From Glebionis coronaria (lineage: Eukaryota > Streptophyta > Magnoliopsida > Asterales > Asteraceae): a stretch of 64,000 nt of DNA. This document shows, one piece after another, positions 24,136 through 36,726 of the stretch. Both the position numbers and the translations under genes were made by a program. The number at the start of each line of letters is the position of its first letter. The stretch's first letter is position 1. The stretch is taken from the NCBI GenBank assembly GCA_025667525.1, contig CM046875.1, positions 201,662,125 through 201,726,124 on the forward strand. The letters run 5' to 3'. The notes beneath the pieces are model-generated. The model ran no database searches. It saw only the letters and a list, made by a program, of their open reading frames with translations, and was not told where the DNA came from.

Positions 24136-25526
24136 GATTTTTCAAAGTTTTCCATTTTTCTTAATTCAAATACATTAAGTTGGAAATTTTACAAATTTTA
24201 GAATATTTTTATTGTCATTAGATTAATTTTTAGAATTATTTTAAGTTTTAATAGTTTTTAATTGTTTTTAAATAGTTTTAATTAATTTTAAAATTTTCAA
24301 AAATAGTTATAAATTTTGTTAAGTCATTTTAGAGGTTTAGAACTGAAAAAAAACTCATTTTGGGCTTTTTGTTAATTTAATTGATTTTTTGGGCTTTAAT
24401 TAGCATTAAAAAATTATTATTTAATTAAATAAAAGGTTTGAGTGATTTTTGATTTTTTGTAAACTCTAATTACATTTTTAGAATTTATTGCAATTTTCTA
24501 GGAATTTTTAGGGTAAAATTTTAATTTTGTCACTTTTTACGGTTTTACGTGCACGACTATTCGTCTTAGTTTAATCCATAATCGTAACCGACATTCTCTT
24601 CTAATCTCTTTTCTTCTTTTCATCTCTCATCAATATAATCACAAACCATTAATCATCTCTCTACACAACACACAAGCCTCCTTGAGAACGATCCCCACTT
24701 TGGGTTATTTACTTGTGGTTTTCCTAAACCATTTGTGTACTTACCCTAATTACCTTTGTTTTCCTAAACAAAGTGTAAAAACTCAACTATCACCTCCCCT
24801 TGGCCATTATTCAAATGGGGAATCGATATCGTAGGACCCTTTCCCGTAGCTGCGGGGGGAGTTAAGTTCCTCATAGTTGCGATGGATTACTTCATAAGAT
24901 GGATTGAGGCAAAGGCAGTCGCAACGATCACGGGGAATCACGTAAAAAGGTTCGTATAGGACAACATAGTGTGTCGTTTCGGACTGCCCGGTGAAATAGT
25001 GTCTGATAATGGAAAGAAGTTCGCACAGAACCCATTCAAGGATTGGTGCGCGAAGAATGGAATACATCAACGGTTCGCATCGGTCGCCCACCCACAAACG
25101 AATGGACTTGTGGAGAGAGCAAACAGGAGTTTGGGGGATGGCATAAAAGCACGGTTGGGGGAGCATAATAAGAAGTGGGTCGATGAGTTGTCACATGTTT
25201 TTTGTGGGCACATAGTACGATGATCAAGACAGCTACATGTGATACACCTTTCGCCCTAACATATGGTACAGAGGCAGTCATTCTAGCTGAGATCAGACTG
25301 CAAACACTCCGCACAGCGGAAGTAGACATGGTTACGAACGATGATGAGCTGTGATTGAACCTAGACATAATCGAAGAGCGAAGAGAGTTAACGGCAATCC
25401 GTGAAGCTAAGTCAAAAGCAAATATGAAAGGCTACTATGATGCTAGGGTGCGCAAGACCTCCTTCAGGCAAGGTGATTTTGTGTATCGCGCAAACGCGGC
25501 CAGTCGCGCTGAGATTACAGGGAAAC

Positions 25527-28500
25527 TGATTGTGGTAAAAATACGTCTTTTAGGAAAAAGAGCGTATATGATCGGAAAGTATTAAGTGATGATTTAGGAA
25601 AATCAAACACTAATGACCCAATTAAGTTCGTTTCCCAAGGAAGTATATGTGTGTGAATAATTCGTAATTGATTTGAGATTAATATTGAGAAAGAATGGAT
25701 GAGAAATTAGAATGACGAATACGTGAAAATTATTACTACGACGACTAAATTAAAAACCGTAAAAAGTGCTAAAATAAAAATTAATTCTAAAAATTCCCAA
25801 AAAATTACTAAATATCACATTAAATAAACTAAGATTTTACAAATGATGGAAACTTTTTCAAACCTTTTAATTAATTAAATATTAATTATTAAATGCTAAT
25901 TAAATCCCTAGAAATCCAAATAATTATTAAAAAGCCCAAATAAAGATTTTTTACTTTGTAAACCTCAAAAATGACTTAAAAAGACTATCAACTATTTTTA
26001 TGAATTTTTAAACTAAAGAAAACTATTTTTAAATGATTGAAAACTATTTAAATATTAAACTAATTCTAAAAATTAAGAAAATAATGCTAAAATTAATACA
26101 AGAGTTTTAAAAATCTTATTTTAATGTATTTGACATAAGAAAAATATAAAAGTTTCAAAAATTTAAAAATGAAATTTAATAATAAGATAATATTAAAAAA
26201 TTATTAAAAATCCAAATATTATAAAAAAATTCTAAAAACTTACAAACTAGTTTATTTTAACCTAAATAAATAGAAAGTGAAAGTGAAATTACCAAAATAC
26301 CCCTAATGGGCCCCCAAATGGGCTAAAAACAAAAATAGTCCAAATGAAATGGGCTTTTTGGCCCAATAAGATGAAACTTAACCAAATAAGCTAAAAATCA
26401 CCATTCTAGCTTAAAATTCAAGTCTAAGCACAAAAGTCTGAAGGCCCAAATGCAGAAAGTGAGCTTATCACAGCTTAATGGTAAAACAACTTATCCTTAT
26501 TGGGCTTTTTGGCCCATTAAGCAATAAGCCAATGCCATAAGCTCATATTTGACACACAACCTTACTTTGAGATGCCTAAGAGATCTGTGAAAAGAAATTT
26601 CAAATAAGCTCAACCAATAAGTCAGAAATAAGCAAAGTAAGTTTTCACTAAAACACAAAATAGTCGACTTAGAGTTCTAGACCACCTCAGACCTTGAAAG
26701 ACTCTAAATGACTTAATTAAGACATATCAACAAAGAAAAGTTCAATAAGCCAAGCCAAATAAGCTGAATAAGCTGATAAGCACTTATGTAAAAGCTCAAA
26801 TTTAACCCCTCAAATGCTCCAGTATGAACAAATGGGTCAAATAAGTAACACCTATTACAAAATTAAAGTTGTTGCAGGTTTGAATAAGCTAGAACAACTT
26901 ATTGATAAGCACAAGGTGAAATAACACTAGTAGTGGCTAGCAGCAGGGGAAAGGAGTTCCCACTGCTTTGACTATTTGACTTGCATTTTTAGAGAGATCC
27001 AGTTGGATTCAATGGAAAACAAAGGCATCCTTGTAATCAGTGGATCACAAGTAGTCAATATCAACAAAGAAATTACAATTTGGTTCAGCCAATAAGCACA
27101 GAATAAGCAAACAGTCACCAGATATGATACAGACCTGTCAAATAAGCAGTTATGAACTAGAAAGCAGTTTTAGCATGAATAAGCCAACCGAATTGAACCA
27201 TATGCATACACAAGCTATAATAAAGTCCAACAAGCACAATCAAACTTGTTTCAAACACTGGATCAAAGATTAGACGCAGATTCAAGCACAATCAATTACT
27301 AATGAACAAAGGTGATTATCCAAAATCCTTTTGCTGATTTATTTGACCACCAACCCAATTTCAAACCCTCAAATCCCTTTCCCTAGTAATATTAACCAAA
27401 ACTTAGCACTTGTAAACCCTAGTCTACCCTTAGATCTAGGTGTCCCCAAAACTTTAGCCAAAAAATCCAAGTAAAACAGATTTTATGGTCTTTTGATTGA
27501 TTTAGGTGTTTAGACCCTCAAAACTTGCAGATAAAAGACCACTTGCACCAGATAAACAATAACCAACAATAAGCAACACAAAACAACCACTCAAGTTGCC
27601 TCAAACCTTGGGAGATCAGTTAACCCAAACACCCCTTTGATAACTGATTTCTTAAGTTTTCAAAGGATTGTTGTGATTTAACCCTCAATCCAAGATCTAA
27701 ACAACCTAGTAACAACAATCCAGCCTCAGACAACACAAATCAACCACAGATATTTAGATTCACAAACAAATATGCAAAATCACCCAAAATCATGCAATAT
27801 TCAGAAAATATAAACGGTATAAGAGATTCAAACCTCCAAAATGTACATCCACACTTTGGATTGTTTGAGCTTAGGTGCTAGCAAGAACAAGCATCTGCTT
27901 CTAAAGCATATAAGAAGAACAAACCACAAAAGTTAACTCAAAACAGATTATCCTTTGATTTTTGAAAACAAGAGTTTTAAACCTTAAAACCTTTCCTCAA
28001 AATCAATCAAACATGTAAATGGAACTCAGATCTTAGCTAATCTAACACCAAACTATCATAAAACACAAAAGAGAATTCAATATTTTCAAAAAACCAACTT
28101 TTATTTCATAAAAAAGAACTACAAAGAAATTAGCTAAAATCTGGAACAAAGGGGCTCTCACATGTTGAGGCCTCCTTATATAGACGACTAAGGATGACTC
28201 TAGAATGAGAAAAATATAGAAACCCTAGCTAGAAAATCCCAAATTTTCCCTCGAGTCTTCTAAATGCTTGTTGTGTTTTAAGCTGTCAAATTTGATCCAA
28301 ATCGTTCATTTATGCTTTGGGGCCAAGTAATGAGCCTAAAGCGTTGATCTTGCCACGTCATTTTGCTTGGAGAGGAAGTAGACATGTTATTGGTGAACGG
28401 GTTTGGGTGTGGGGTCCTTTGGTGAGTGGGGATAGGGGATTTTTTATGTGGGATGTGTTTCTGGGCGTGTGAATTAAGCGTAGGTATGGGTAATTGGTTT

Positions 28501-29161
28501 TTACCCTTTGTTTTAAGTGAAGGTAAAACTGGGTTCTTGGGGTGAATAGTAAGTCTTTTTTATCCGAAATCAGTGGAAGGGTAATGTGTTTGGCGCAATT
28601 AAACATTTGAATGTTTGGTTGTGGCAAAAGTGGCCCTTAGTCTCTGACAAAAGTTGTATACAAAGTTTATTTAGCAATCAAACACGACTCCTTTTGTTTT
28701 TGAAGTTTCTGATTTCAGAGTTTGGCCACAAAAAGTTTCAAAACAATGTTTTAGGGCTTTTAACACTTTGGCATAATTACAACTTTAGTCCTTTTGATAT
28801 TTAATCCATTTTAAAAGGACTAGAAGTGTAATATTCTTGAACTTCAAGGGCTTCTTTGGATCTTGGACTTAATGAAGGACTATTATTGAAAATTTGGATT
28901 TGTTGAAGGGCTAATCTTGTACATCTTCAAGTCTTCAAGGGTTTTTCTTTGATAATTCACAACTAGGGCCCAATTCATTGTGTGGCTTCGTTTCTCATGT
29001 TCGTTTTTCCTTGTTTCTTGTCATCTTTTGTATTTTTCACGATATCCATTCCTAAAATACATAAGTAAACAAACACAAGCATATATATGGTATTTTATGA
29101 CATTTTATACATTTAAAGCCCGAAAAGAACGATGAGATCATGTATAAATGCCATCTCATCA
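25527..29161 (-). repeat. Element D 3' LTR (3635 bp)
   Basis: Copy of 47170-50830 with several indels. In the element's direction it starts with the hairpin GATGAGAT / ATCTCATC (29131-29138, 29153-29160). A TATA box on the minus strand is at 28176-28183. The open frame 28358-28627 and others here are not credible genes. Confidence 0.92.
28176..28183 (-). promoter_or_regulatory. TATA box of the element D 3' LTR
   Basis: CTATATAAGGAGG on the minus strand, at the place matching the TATA box of element B and that of the D 5' LTR. Confidence 0.5.
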
Positions 29162-31334
29162 CTCCCCCATACTAAACCATTGTCGTGCCCTCATGCAATG
29201 CTAGAGTAAAGTATCTAAGCATCTCCAAAATTCAATTTTATTACTCTTTATTGAAAAGTAAAAGACTTGCAACAACACTACGAAGATGTTTAAAGACATA
29301 ATGTATGATTTTCATCACGTGTGTGACTTTTAAGGTTAATGAATAGAAACAAGTGAATGTCCCATAGGGTATAGTTCTTCATCCTTGATTGTCATACATT
29401 CCATGCTAAGTGAAAAAACGAGATCATTGTTGGTACAAGTCACAATGCTAACACTACTCATACGTTCAAATTGTGTAATACTTTTTCTCCCCGCAATCCT
29501 AGTTATTATGAAAGGAAATGGGTTTCTAGAATTTTTTAACTATTTGTCATGGATCACAAGTGATTCATATTGACTTAATTGAGTATTTATTAGTCCTAAA
29601 ATAAAGTAGCACGATTTATTCAATAGTTAGCCGAAGGACAAAATCTTTTAAAACGGCTTCTCGAGTATCTCCTTAAGTTCATATCTTGACATAACTTGTT
29701 TCACGATTTGAGACCTTTCTTGGACTGATATTTGGCATGTACTTCATTCTTCAAATCTTGGGAAGACGTTCTTAAAATTATGGTCTTCTCTACATATTTT
29801 GGAATTTCTTCACTTGACGTTTTTGAGAGATTCTTCATACTTGGACCACGACTTCATCATTTTTCTTCAATCTTTACTTTGGATTTTGATATACAACGAT
29901 CCGCCTCCTTTTCTATATTTATCCTCATACCTTGTTAGGGTCTTTTTGGATAGACTTTCTCTATGATCTTTAGGGGATTAATTTCTTTTCGTCATGTGTC
30001 TCGATCCTTCATATTGATTTAGGAATAATGATACTTCACATCATCTTGGATCTTTAGCAACAAAATAGAGCTCCTCATGCCTTTTTAGGGCCTTTTTGGA
30101 TCTTCACCAATCTTCGCATCCCGCTTTAGTAAGTTATGCCTTGGCTATGAACTCTATTAAACCCCGAGCAACTTTTAAACGATCTTATGCTAGAAGCTAA
30201 GTAACCTTTCAAATCGTACTACCTTACTTATTGCAATTATTTTTATTCCTAATGCATTGATCTTATAGGAGAAAAAGCCACAATTAAAAACATATGAGTT
30301 TTTAAAAGAACATTTTCATGTTCTACGTTTAGCATGATCACTTGTCTAACTCTATCACTTCTCGTTCTTCACTATTTAAAGAACTCTAATTAAAGAGATT
30401 CGTGAATACTTAGCCATGCAAGTTAAAATTAAGCCAAATTTGGATTAGCTTTCATTAAGACTTACATCAAATCGATGTTTTGGGTTTTCAAGCCACCTAT
30501 AGGATCTTGCACTTTCTTGGACTTTTTCAAGTTTTAGAGAATGCGTTTTATAGTTCCCTTGATAAGTGACTTTCTAGGATCAATTATAGGAACTTGTGAA
30601 AAGTTCTGGTTCTTAACCCGAATGAGCAAATACTTTCGCGTTTTAATGTTCCCTATATAAAAGTCTAGCAAAACTTGATTCGATCGGGTTAAGGAATGTA
30701 AAGGGCTCCAAATGCCCATCAATTCAAAAACTAACTCTTATTCTACCCATCAGAAAATATACATTCGTGTTTTAAAAAACACTTATGAAAACTAAGAAAA
30801 ATTTTAAAATTAGCCATTTTTAGCCTTATTAGCAACAAAACAAAACAAAACGTTGAAAGTTAGAAAACGTGAGGGCGTAGCAAAGCAAGTATCTATTCAC
30901 CCCCCTTACTAAAATTAAACATTGTCCTCAATGTTTCGAGTCTAAAGGTGGAGCACCCCCATACTAGAGACGAAGAGTTGAATGCTTAGGATCTAGCATG
31001 GAAAGGGTGATCATCAATATATCTAAAGCCATTTATGAATTATGCTAAAAGATAAATGTTAGAACAATAAAAGATATGTCATGGATTCGTTAAAAAACTT
31101 CTTCAAGCAAACGATCGAGGCTCACGTAAACGAACACGAGAGTCTTCAATCGTAGCGATGATGATAATCTAGATAACACATACACAAACAGCCACGAGAC
31201 AACGAGTTGGAAGGGCACAAATCCCCTCTCATTATTCTATTAGAAAGCATTAAAAAGGATAAGCATGGGATCTCCCCCACGAGGCACCTCGTTTTTTATT
31301 ACCGAGTCATGAGCTCGACTCGATCCCCTCAATG
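29162..31334 (-). other. Element D 3' noncoding region
   Basis: No credible gene. In the element's direction it runs from the integrase stop to the polypurine tract (TTTAGTATGGGGGAG, 29162-29176 region) before the LTR. It contains the perfect palindrome AAACATTGTCCTCAATGTTT (30917-30936) with the G tract beside it (30900-30906), and two relatives of the 30-bp repeat seen in A and E (about 29926 and 30077). Confidence 0.75.
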
Positions 31335-32129
31335 CTAATTATCATTGGGGAAGGTGACTTGGTTGAGGTCGTCCAACGAAGGTACTTCCCCACCAAAGTA
31401 GTTCTTAAGCCTATGTCCATTCACCTTAAAGTTAGGACCATCATTTTGAGCTAGCTCGATGGTCTCATAAGGAAACACTTGTGTTATGGTGAAAGGACCC
31501 GACCAACGAGATTTCAATTTCCCAGAAAATATCTTCAATCGAGAGTTAAAAAGTAACACTTGATCACCAACGTTAAAAATCCGATTTTTAATCTTTGCAT
31601 CATGAAACTTTTTAGTATTTTCTTTAAAAATCAATGAATTTTCATAAGCATTATCTCTTAGTTCATCCAATTCATTCAATTGTATTTTTCGGTGATCTCC
31701 CGCGTTCTTTAAATCATAGTTTGCATGCTTAAGGGCCCAATATGCCTTATACTCCAATTCAATGGGCAAATGACAATTCTTTCCATAAACCAAATTATAT
31801 GGAGTACAAGCGATAGGTGTCTTATTAGCGGCCCTAAAGGCCCATAAAGCGTCATCGAGTTTGTCGGACCATGAAGCACGGTTTTCTCCAATCGACCTCT
31901 CTAAAATCCTCTATAAAGCTCGGTTTGAAACCTCGACTTGCCCACTCGTTTTCGGGTGATAAGCCGTAGAAAGACGATGAGTAACTCCATATTTCTTTAA
32001 AACCTTCTCGAATTGGTCCTTACAAAAATGGGTTCCACGATTGCTTATAATAGCATGAGGGGTTCCAAACCAAGAGAATAGTTGCTTCAAAAACTTCACT
32101 ACCACACGAGCATCATTAGTAGGTAAAGC
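31335..32129 (-). pseudogene. Element D integrase, C-terminal part (downstream of the E insertion)
   Basis: Continues the integrase from LPTNDARVV through the core to the C-terminus; the E insertion falls in the codons just before. The second catalytic Asp is changed to Asn (ISNRGTHF instead of SDRG), a one-base change, while the third acid (GQVEVSN) is kept. A frameshift and stop lie near 31850-31915. The last 152 codons (31335-31793) are open and hold the GPF module ([11 protein letters not shown]). Closely similar to the same part of element A. Confidence 0.88.
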
Positions 32130-33179
32130 TAATAAGTGTGTAAACACTTATCCTTTTGCCACTAAAATCAAGGAAAAACAAGACCGAATCATGTGTTTTA
32201 TATCATAAAAGTCGGAATTACGCGTGTTTTTGTGTTTTTGTTGTTTAAATAGGTACAAATGATCAAAAGAAGAGAAAACACGGGATTTTATGGTCAAAAG
32301 TTGAAGAAAAGTCCAAGAATAGACAAAGTCAAAAGACCATTAGTGTGCTCAAATTCACGAAAACCGGCTAAACCGACACGTTTTTGAAGAAATGATCAAG
32401 AAAGCCAAAATCGAGCTCGATTCTTACGGATTTAATCATCTACGAAGATAAATAGGCCAAGTGGGTCCCACATCTGGTTATTGGGCCCACAAGCCCATTT
32501 GGAAAATTCAATTCAATACATGACGGATCATGAAGCCCAATTGTTTATCAAAAGGGACGGATTGGATAAAGGGCTAAAGCCCATTTCATATTTAAAAGAG
32601 ACGGATGGGAATGTATTTGGGCTTAGCCCATTAAACAAAAAGAAATGGAACGAAATGAGGAAACAAGTTTTCACTTCACTTTTTCTTTTGCTAGGTCAAT
32701 CCTTCACAAAACACGTGTAACACCAAATTCTATCTTCACTTCACACGATTTTGGTCAACAACTATTTATTTCTCCTTGGCACATGTATCCCCACACACAA
32801 TTAAAATAATAAAATGTTTTTTCCAACTACCCACACCCCTGTTTATTTTCGATACAACCAAGATAATTTCACCCCCCACTCTTTCTTCTCCCAACATACG
32901 CAGCAACACCCAAACCCTAATTAACCGTGGGTAAATAATTTGGGGCTTTTCTTTTCTTGTTCAAGGCACGTACGATTCACACACTTGGAAATTAATTCCC
33001 CCATTTTTCGCAGCAAAGCACCTCAAGTGGTCCTCAAATCAACTTCCACGCTGGCAATCCGTCTCACATGGGTTATTATCACCCGTTGATTGAAGAGAGA
33101 AGGAAAGAAAAAGGAGAAGAACGGCCAAGATTTCATGCCGTGGGCACCAAGGAGAATCAAAAGCGTTTGAGGGTTTGCC

Positions 33180-33187
33180 TATAAAAA
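33180..33187 (+). promoter_or_regulatory. TATA box of the element E 5' LTR
   Basis: GCCTATAAAAACCCC, conserved at 39771-39778 in the 3' LTR and at 5006-5013 in element A. Confidence 0.6.
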
Positions 33188-34234
33188 CCCCACCCACATC
33201 TTGTAACCATCAAGCTTTTCTTTATTTTTAGTTTTTTTAATTAAATTAGGAGTAGGTTAAATTAGAATTTAATTTTCAGTAAAATTAGATTAGGTTTAAA
33301 TATTGTAATTTTATTTTCCAGTCAATGTAATTTGGATTTTTATTAATGAAAAGTTTATTTTATTTAATTATTTTCGTCTTCCTTTAATTACTTGTCAAGT
33401 TTTAATCTGAGCTTTCTTTCTATTTTTACTGCTACTGTTCGAATCATTATTATTATATAAAAAAAAATATATATGTTCGAATGAATTGCTTTTGGGATCA
33501 AGCTGATGTTGATGATGATGGTTCGAAGGAGGTGTTTGGGATTCGGATTAGATCAATAAGATGGCTCAGCGCCAATCTTCTTCCCAAAGGATTCGACACA
33601 AGGTTTGATTTCTTTTTACTTTAATTATTAATGCTTTTATTAATGTTTAAATCTGCTTATTTGGATTTGATGTTTTTTTTCTTATGTTGTTTCGACAAAT
33701 GCCTGCTCAGTTCTTATTTGGATTTTAAATATAACTGCTTAATATTTTATTATCTGCTCATTTAGATTGTTTATGTTTTTGGGTTTCATATAGTATCTGT
33801 TTAAGTTAATCTTCATTAGGATTTGCTTATTTTAGATTTGATTTGCCTAGTTTTGAATCTGCTTTTATTTCAGTTTATATTAGCTTATAGGATTTTTTTT
33901 AGTTTGCTTATTGTTTATTTTGTTACTGCTTAGTTAGTTTTTTTATCTACTTTAAGTGTGATTGAATGTTCGTATCTGCTTATGTTGCTTATTCGTTTCA
34001 GCTTATAGGGTTATATAGCTTATCGGTTTTTGTAGCTTATTTAGTATTTGATTTATTTTCTTTTTTTTAGATATAGCTTATTTGCTTTAATGTCTTATTT
34101 GGATTATTTTTTTTTCACTATTTGCTGATTACACTGCTGATAAACTGATTCAATTAATCAGTTTTGGTTATTTGTCAAAAATATCAAGTTCCAAAAAAAA
34201 ATAGTTAAAAATATTATCTAATAATTGTCTGTCC

Positions 34235-34302
34235 TGGGGTTCGAACCCAGGACCTCTCGTCTAGCAGTCGAACGCCCCAACCAGTAGACTAGCACCTCTT
34301 TT
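34235..34302 (-). ncRNA. tRNA-like module in the E 5' LTR
   Basis: On the minus strand, a box A-like part (TAGTCTACTGGTTGGG) is followed by a T-arm with perfect pairing, CCTGGG-TTCGAAC-CCCAGG, containing box B. It is better preserved than the copy in element A. A complete acceptor stem is not visible, so it is called tRNA-derived, not a tRNA gene. Confidence 0.6.
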
Positions 34303-34879
34303 GTGTTTGATTTCTTTCGCGTTAATTAATATAGGTATTTTTTTTATTAGTGCAGTTTATTTTAATTAAGTTTAATACATGTTTTAATTTTATTTATTTT
34401 AAAAGTTTTATTAATAGTAATTTCTTTAATCCAGTTTTAAAAATAAAAAGATAAAAAATATTTCTTTTATTTAAATTACTTTTTCAATTAGTTTTCACTT
34501 TAGTTTTCATTTTATTAGTTTCGTCTTCTATTTAAAAATAGTTTTTGTTAAAAGTTTTTAAAATTAGTTTTTTTATTTTTTATTTTTTTTAAATTTACTT
34601 TTATTTTAAAATAGAATTTATTTTATGATTTTAAATTTGCTTTTAGAATTAGCTTTATTTTAAAATAGTGTTTATTTAAATTAGATTAAATTAGTTTTTA
34701 AAATTGTTTAGATAGTTTTTAAATAAGTTCCATTATTAAATAGGATCTAGTTTAAAATTCCAAAAATATTATTTACCAAAAACAAGTTAAGTCGATACGA
34801 TAATCGGTAATCAATTCGAGTGACTCGAGGAACGAAAAAAAATTGACATTAAAAAGGATTAAAAAATCCTGATATCAAA

Positions 34880-34897
34880 TGGCACCGCTGCCGCTTC
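34880..34897 (+). promoter_or_regulatory. Element E primer binding site
   Basis: TGGCACCGCTGCCG begins two bases after the 5' LTR. It is a changed form of TGGCGCCGCTGCCGGG seen in element D, complementary to the 3' end of Asp tRNA. Confidence 0.7.
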
Positions 34898-35266
34898 GCT
34901 CGTACGATTGACGATTTTTCGTGAAGACGTTTGGATTTTGGGATCCGTTCGATTTTGAACGTTACGTTTCTTGCACCAAAAATCAAAAATACAAAAAAAT
35001 CAAAAACATAAAAATACAAAAACATTAAAAAATCACAAAAGCAATTTCTTTCCTAAGAATTGCACCAAAAAAATTAAAAAATCCAAAAGTAATACTTTTT
35101 CCTAAAAGTATTACACCAAAAATATTACGTATTAGTGTTAATTTTTAGTTCGATTTCTTTCGATTTTTCTTGTGTATATATTTTTTTAAATAAATACAAA
35201 AATATTCTTCTTTATCCGCTATATTGTTTAATTCTTTTTCTCAACCCCTCTTATTTATAATTCTTC
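34898..35266 (+). other. Element E 5' leader
   Basis: A-rich untranslated leader with repeated runs of CAAAAA/ACAAAAA type and no gene. It leads to the ATG at 35267. Confidence 0.6.
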
Positions 35267-36726
35267 ATGGATTTGTCTTGCGTTCGGTGTGGGAGACCAT
35301 GGCTCGGTTTTCCAATTTGTCCATGGTGTACTTGTGCGAAGTGTGGTTCCGATATCGACAATACACAATTTGGATTTTGTCCATTGTGCAATTCTAGAAA
35401 TTCGTACTTCTCCTCTTACACAAATTTCTCCCCTTCTCAAGTCTATGACAATCCCTATCCTCAACATGCACCGGGTTTTTCTCCATACCCGTGTTGCAAC
35501 TATTGTGGGGGCCCTCACGATACTTCTTATTGTCAACCGATGAATTATGAGCCACATCCGTGCTATAATTCCGGTTTTCAAAATTTTGAACCCCCACAAA
35601 ACTCCGTCGTTCATCAACCTTCTTTTAAGGAGCAAAGCACTAGTTTGGATGAAATTTTAGAACGCTTAAAACAACTCGAAATTAGCTTGCATGACGAAAG
35701 ACAACAAGAGCAAGTATCTACTCTTAGTGTTTCTACTCCTCCTCTTGTGCGTTCTTACTATTATGATGACGATGAGACTACTATTTCTTGGAGTGATCTT
35801 GTGCTCAATGTCCTAGTGCAATTGTAATCCCTTCTCTCAATATCCCAAATGCATCTAAGGATCTTGATACATCGAGTGAGATTAGCGATTTTGGGCTCGA
35901 CAAATTCTTTGATGAAGTTTGTGATGTGCCGACTTTTGCTGAGCTTACGGACACGGTCGTTCCGCTAGTCCATGATCACATACTCACAAATCCAAATGCG
36001 ATAATTGATTCTTCCAATAAGATTTCTATATGTGGTGAGTATGATGATTTCATCTTCGAGCCCGAGATTAAGGAAATTATCGACTGAGAGCTAGCTCTTT
36101 TACCTCCACTTCCACCTACAAGTGAGGTCGATTTTTCCAAAATCGAGGCCGAACTTGATGAGTTGGAACGTCTTATTTTTAATAATAATGACGAACCAAC
36201 TCACATGACCACGCATCCTATTCTCGAGTAGTTACCTAATAAACACTCCTCTAATGAGAATTACGTTTACCACATTCGTGAGGATTTAACTTATCAACAA
36301 ATCCCACAAATGAATGATGGTTTCATACTTGATCGTGATCTTTTCGAGAGAATTTCTAAAATCCTCAATGAAGGGAACGACAAACCTTTGTTTGACGAGC
36401 CTATCTATGATGAAGAAATCGAAGAGATTCACGTTCATGAGGATGAATGCTTTGACCCGGGAGGTGACATTGACAATTCTTTGATTGATACCTTTACGGC
36501 TTTGCCGAATAGTGACCATCCTATGTCTTTGGGGGATGACAATTTGTCTCCTTTACCCACCCCACCTCCCGTGGATGAAGACTTCACTTACTTTTCTTAT
36601 GTCGAGAGGACTTTTCTACCTTTCATGACTTATCCTCCTGCCTCTCATTTATTATGTTCCTCCGGGACCGAGGATAAGATTTTTGATCCCGGTATTACAT
36701 TCGAGGCTTCCCCATGGACCATTTAA
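35267..36726 (+). pseudogene. Element E internal ORF: Cys/His-rich, Gag-related protein, broken
   Basis: Open from 35267 to 35827 (186 codons). A frameshift near 35815 moves to another frame, which runs to 36726 with stops only near 36088 (TGA) and 36228 (TAG), about 480 codons in all. The N-terminal part has paired cysteines (CVRCGRP, CPWCTCAKCG, CPLCNSR) and CNYCGGPHDTSYC. The last resembles the CxxCGGPHxxxxC finger of Athila Gag (compare CLGCGGAHDISEC in element D). The later part is acidic and ends with CFDPGGDID and EDKIFDPGI, short motifs I recall from Asteraceae retroelement annotations. I see no capsid, protease or polymerase domain. It may bind nucleic acid; the function is not established. 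Confidence 0.65.

Larger units (their letters stand above)
6922..24792 (+). mobile_element. Element B: Athila-like (family A1), 3' part, split by the Tekay element
   Basis: Contains the 3' noncoding region (6922-8358) and the 3' LTR (8359-11720 plus 24141-24792). Family membership is shown by similarity to the reverse complement of element D, including the polypurine junction TTTAGTATGGGGAG-TGATGAGA. The LTR ends ...CTATCA at 24792; the next base starts an integrase reading frame of element C, so B is inserted in C. The left part of B is outside the window, beyond element A, which is inserted in B at 6921/6922. Confidence 0.8.
8359..24792 (+). repeat. Element B 3' LTR (family A1, ~4.0 kb), interrupted 11721-24135
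   Basis: The first part is 8359-11720 and the second 24141-24792; the five bases GATTT are duplicated around the Tekay insertion (11716-11720 and 24136-24140). It begins TGATGAGACTG and ends CTATCA. A perfect 10-bp hairpin at the very start (8360-8369 with 8380-8389) corresponds to an 8-bp hairpin in D's LTRs. TATA box at 9509-9516. Open frames such as 10151-10348 and 11190-11375 have no recognisable content. Confidence 0.8.
32130..34877 (+). repeat. Element E 5' LTR (2748 bp)
   Basis: Starts TAATAAGTGTG and ends GATATCA. The first bases form the perfect hairpin ATAAGTGT-GTAA-ACACTTAT. TATAAAAA at 33180-33187 is the probable promoter and (AT)4 lies near 33468. The 79-codon frame at 32481-32720 recurs in the other LTR only through copying. 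Confidence 0.93.

Noticed and set aside
24807..25368. Minus-strand open frames (24807-25166, 25036-25368)
   Set aside because: They lie opposite the clear plus-strand integrase of element C.
32481..32720. 79-codon open frame in the E 5' LTR, repeated at 39072-39311
   Set aside because: It is found twice only because LTRs are copies. It has no domain, lies before the TATA box and is not open in element A.
34235..34302. Working tRNA gene
   Set aside because: The T-arm is perfect, but the acceptor stem and anticodon arm do not form convincingly, and the module lies in a repeated LTR.
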